The translations under genes and the position numbers were made by a program. A stretch of 64,000 nt of DNA from Sphingomonas quercus (lineage in GTDB: Bacteria > Pseudomonadota > Alphaproteobacteria > Sphingomonadales > Sphingomonadaceae). The notes under the pieces are model-generated. The model had not been told where the DNA came from. It saw only the letters and a program-made list of their open reading frames with translations, and searched no databases. Positions 61,764 to 64,000 of the stretch are shown piece after piece. The first letter of the stretch is position 1; each line of letters begins with the position of its first letter. Location of the stretch: positions 434,001-498,000 of the forward strand of contig NZ_JAHKRT010000002.1 of assembly GCF_018863195.1 (NCBI RefSeq), in the 5' to 3' direction.

Positions 61764-62189
61764 ATGACTTCGCTTCCGATACCGACCCCCGTCCGGGGTT
61801 AGCCAATGATCTTGTGAAGGGCGACAATGGGCCAGGGCAGGAATTATCTGGGTCATGCCATATAGGCAATCGGCTGCTTCAGATTGTCGGTCCTCATCGC
61901 GTCGCCGGGTGGGCAAGTGAAACTGCATCAGGTTCGTGGTCGCGCACGACAGCCAGGCGATCGGACCTCATGCACGCCGCACCAGACCCGCAGGCACTCC
62001 AGGGGGACATCGCCGGGGGCCTGCGTCGCCGGCGCTCTTGCGGGGAAGCGCACCAAATAGCCGGATTTCAGAAGGTCAGGTGAAGTTGTGCAACGTATAA
62101 TTAACAGGTTGGAGGCTAAAAACACGCAGATTCTTGAGGATTGCGTTCACTTCTTTGCCGAACGCCCTCTCTGCGCGAGGAAGTGGCCA
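61764..62189. other. Divergent intergenic region, no recognised gene
   Basis: About 425 bases separate the divergent small ATPase and chemotaxis-receptor genes. No frame shows conserved motifs. An AT-rich patch at ~62088-62120 may hold the receptor promoter, and GAGGAAG at 62177-62183 is the receptor's ribosome-binding site. Confidence 0.5.
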
Positions 62190-64000
62190 ATGAATTTGCC
62201 GAACATGCCTATCTCAAAAAAGATCATGGTGGCGCTTGGCCTCTTCGTGTTTCTTTGCGCCGGCCTCACCGCCTTCGCGGTCAACAGGATGAACGTCCTC
62301 GCCACCAACGCAAATCGCCTCGGCACGGTACTCGGCGGTGAGGCCCGCTTGTTCGCCGGCGTGAGCGAAAACCTCACGAAGATGCAGCAGCTCGGCTTCG
62401 AAACCATCGTGGAGTCCGACCCGGTTCGTCGGGCGACGCTTCCCGGCGAAATCGAAGAGGAGATCAAGGCGCTCAACCAGCGCTTCGAGGAACTCCATGC
62501 GATCATACCCGACGAGGACAAGGCGCTTGTTTCCAGCATCGAAGACGGTGCGGCGAAGTACGAGGAGAGCCTGCGCAAGAGCGTGGCACTTGCCGTTCAG
62601 AACAAGGATCAGGAAGCCGAGGATATCATCCAGGACGTTGCGGGCGCGCAGTATGACAAGCTCGACACGCCGCTCGACAAGGTCCGGAAAGAGAAGAAAG
62701 AAGCGTTGAACGCCGGTGTGACTGAGGCGGCCGCGATTGCGAACACGGCGCTGTGGTCGATGCTCGGCGTCGCCACGTTCGGCCTCATCTCGATTGGCAT
62801 TATCGCGCTCACTATCGTTCGTCGCCAGATCGTCCGCCCGCTCATCCGGATCAACGGCATCATGACGACGCTGGCAGCCGGCGATAACACCGTCGAGGTT
62901 GCGCATATGGACCGGCTCGACGAGATCGGCAGCATGGCAAAAACCGTGCTCGTGTTCCGTGATGCCGCGATCGCGAAGGAGCGGAGCGACGCCGATCAGA
63001 AGCGCGTCGTCGAAAGCGTAGCGACGAGCCTCAATAAGCTGAGCGCGGGCGATCTCACGGTTCGTCTTGCCGACTTCCCGCCATCATATGCGCAGCTAGA
63101 GCACGACTTCAACAGCGCGGTGGAGGGGCTGCGCCAGACGATGATCTCAGTCAACGCTAGCGCCGTCGGTATCCAAACCGGTGCAGGCGAGGTGCGCGAG
63201 GCGTCCAATGATCTTTCGCAGCGTACCGAGCAGCAGGCGGCAAGTCTTGAGGAGACCGCTGCTGCCATGAATGAAATCACCAGCACGGTCCAGGGTACGG
63301 CGGAAAGCGCATCCACGGCGAAGTCGGTCGTTGAACAGGCGAGAGGCGATGCCGAGGAGAGCGGCATCGTGGTTCAACGCACGGTCGACGCCATGAACGG
63401 CATCGAGCGATCCTCGCAGGAAATCTCCGAGATCATCTCGGTTATCGACGGCATCGCCTTCCAGACCAATCTTCTCGCTCTCAATGCTGGTGTCGAAGCA
63501 GCGCGCGCCGGAGATGCCGGGAAGGGGTTCGCCGTGGTTGCATCCGAGGTCCGGGCTCTGGCTCAGCGATCGGCGGACGCCGCCAAGGACGTCAAGGAGA
63601 AGATCAACGCCAGCGGTCAGCAGGTGCAGGCCGGCGTCCAGCTGGTTGGTGAGACTGGCCAGGCACTCACGCGTATCATCGAGCGCGTAAAGCAGATCAG
63701 CGAGCATATTTCCAAGATTGCGGCGGGGGCTGAGCAGCAGGCGACCGGGCTCCAGCAGGTCAACACGGCGGTCTCTGAAATGGACGGGGTAACTCAGCAG
63801 AACGCCGCAATGGTCGAAGAGGCGACCGCCGCAGCCCGTTCGCTTGCCAGTGAAGCCGAGCAGCTGGCGCACCAGGTCGCGCAGTTCAAGCTTGGGGAAA
63901 GCGGCTCCGGCCCGACTGTCGCCAGCCAGCCGCGGTCCAATAAGGTGCAGAAACTGCATACGCGCGTGAGCACCGGGTCCCATGGCCGCATGGTGAACCG
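62190..64000 (+). CDS. Methyl-accepting chemotaxis protein, 3' end beyond window
   Basis: An open frame from the ATG at 62190 runs past the right edge (603 codons visible). It has TM1 at ~13-34 ([20 protein letters not shown]), a periplasmic helical sensor of ~150 residues, TM2 at ~188-210 ([20 protein letters not shown]) and a HAMP domain with a second HAMP-like segment (~210-330). The signalling hairpin is at ~414-450, with [20 protein letters not shown] and [18 protein letters not shown]. The Ala of the usual LNAAVEAARAGE is Gly here. The sensor resembles four-helix-bundle receptors. It would signal to CheA; the ligand is unknown. An ATG at 62205 is an alternative start. Confidence 0.95.
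   Translation, partial: MNLPNMPISKKIMVALGLFVFLCAGLTAFAVNRMNVLATNANRLGTVLGGEARLFAGVSENLTKMQQLGFETIVESDPVRRATLPGEIEEEIKALNQRFEELHAIIPDEDKALVSSIEDGAAKYEESLRKSVALAVQNKDQEAEDIIQDVAGAQYDKLDTPLDKVRKEKKEALNAGVTEAAAIANTALWSMLGVATFGLISIGIIALTIVRRQIVRPLIRINGIMTTLAAGDNTVEVAHMDRLDEIGSMAKTVLVFRDAAIAKERSDADQKRVVESVATSLNKLSAGDLTVRLADFPPSYAQLEHDFNSAVEGLRQTMISVNASAVGIQTGAGEVREASNDLSQRTEQQAASLEETAAAMNEITSTVQGTAESASTAKSVVEQARGDAEESGIVVQRTVDAMNGIERSSQEISEIISVIDGIAFQTNLLALNAGVEAARAGDAGKGFAVVASEVRALAQRSADAAKDVKEKINASGQQVQAGVQLVGETGQALTRIIERVKQISEHISKIAAGAEQQATGLQQVNTAVSEMDGVTQQNAAMVEEATAAARSLASEAEQLAHQVAQFKLGESGSGPTVASQPRSNKVQKLHTRVSTGSHGRMVN

Overview
This 64 kb window is chromosomal DNA from an alphaproteobacterium, most likely a sphingomonad (order Sphingomonadales). 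The evidence is high GC, tightly packed genes with many 4-nt ATGA/GTGA stop/start overlaps, and a typical set of families: plant-type GshA, DUF3035 lipoprotein, TorF-type porin, EipA/DUF1134 and ApbC. The genus cannot be fixed from the sequence alone.

Layout. 1-7403: end of a cyclophilin, queA, then a three-gene RND multidrug efflux operon (lipoprotein adaptor, HAE1 permease, NodT/OprM channel). 7570-11167: branched-chain 2-oxoacid dehydrogenase E1alpha-E1beta-E2 without an adjacent E3. 11253-16874: a Bcr/CflA-type MFS pump, lepA, and a minus-strand group containing a membrane protein, radC, a small winged-helix protein, a small protein and a LuxR-type regulator with a C-terminal membrane anchor. 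17121-22352: folA-ribF-ileS-lspA-DUF3035 operon. 22564-27163: TorF porin, metC-sseA, queF and a 2OG-Fe(II) oxygenase. 27202-34818: DsbA-like protein, HerA-like ATPase, a HtrA/DegP protease with hflC-hflK, then apbC and a CoA-binding protein. 34815-41170: cysQ-like phosphatase, pmbA, ubiA, rsmE, gshA and eipA.

41330-48300 looks like an accessory island. It begins at tRNA-Ser(GCT), which encodes its CCA. The first ~2.2 kb is decayed and includes a frameshifted fragment resembling the PD-(D/E)XK-type N-terminal nuclease domain of STAND/Avs-like proteins. A large 1260-residue glycoside-hydrolase-like protein and a zinc-ribbon protein follow. No integrase was found.

48575-58921 is the most striking region: a minus-strand operon that joins a membrane-tethered PQQ-dependent alcohol dehydrogenase to its own c-type cytochromes and a caa3-type oxidase (CoxB with a fused cytochrome c domain, CoxA, CoxC, a small membrane protein, a CtaG-type assembly factor). 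It continues with another cytochrome c, a beta-propeller and a MoxJ-like periplasmic binding protein, mostly joined by 4-nt overlaps. The inferred flow is alcohol to PQQ to cytochrome c to CuA to heme-copper site to oxygen. By eye, CoxA has Asn and Gln where canonical A-family oxidases have the D-channel Asp and K-channel Lys. A 38-residue membrane peptide with its own ribosome-binding site lies at the head of the operon. A formate/nitrite-transporter-family gene converges on the operon.

59125-64000 carries a GAF/degenerate-GGDEF/EAL protein, a small P-loop ATPase and a methyl-accepting chemotaxis protein that runs off the right edge.
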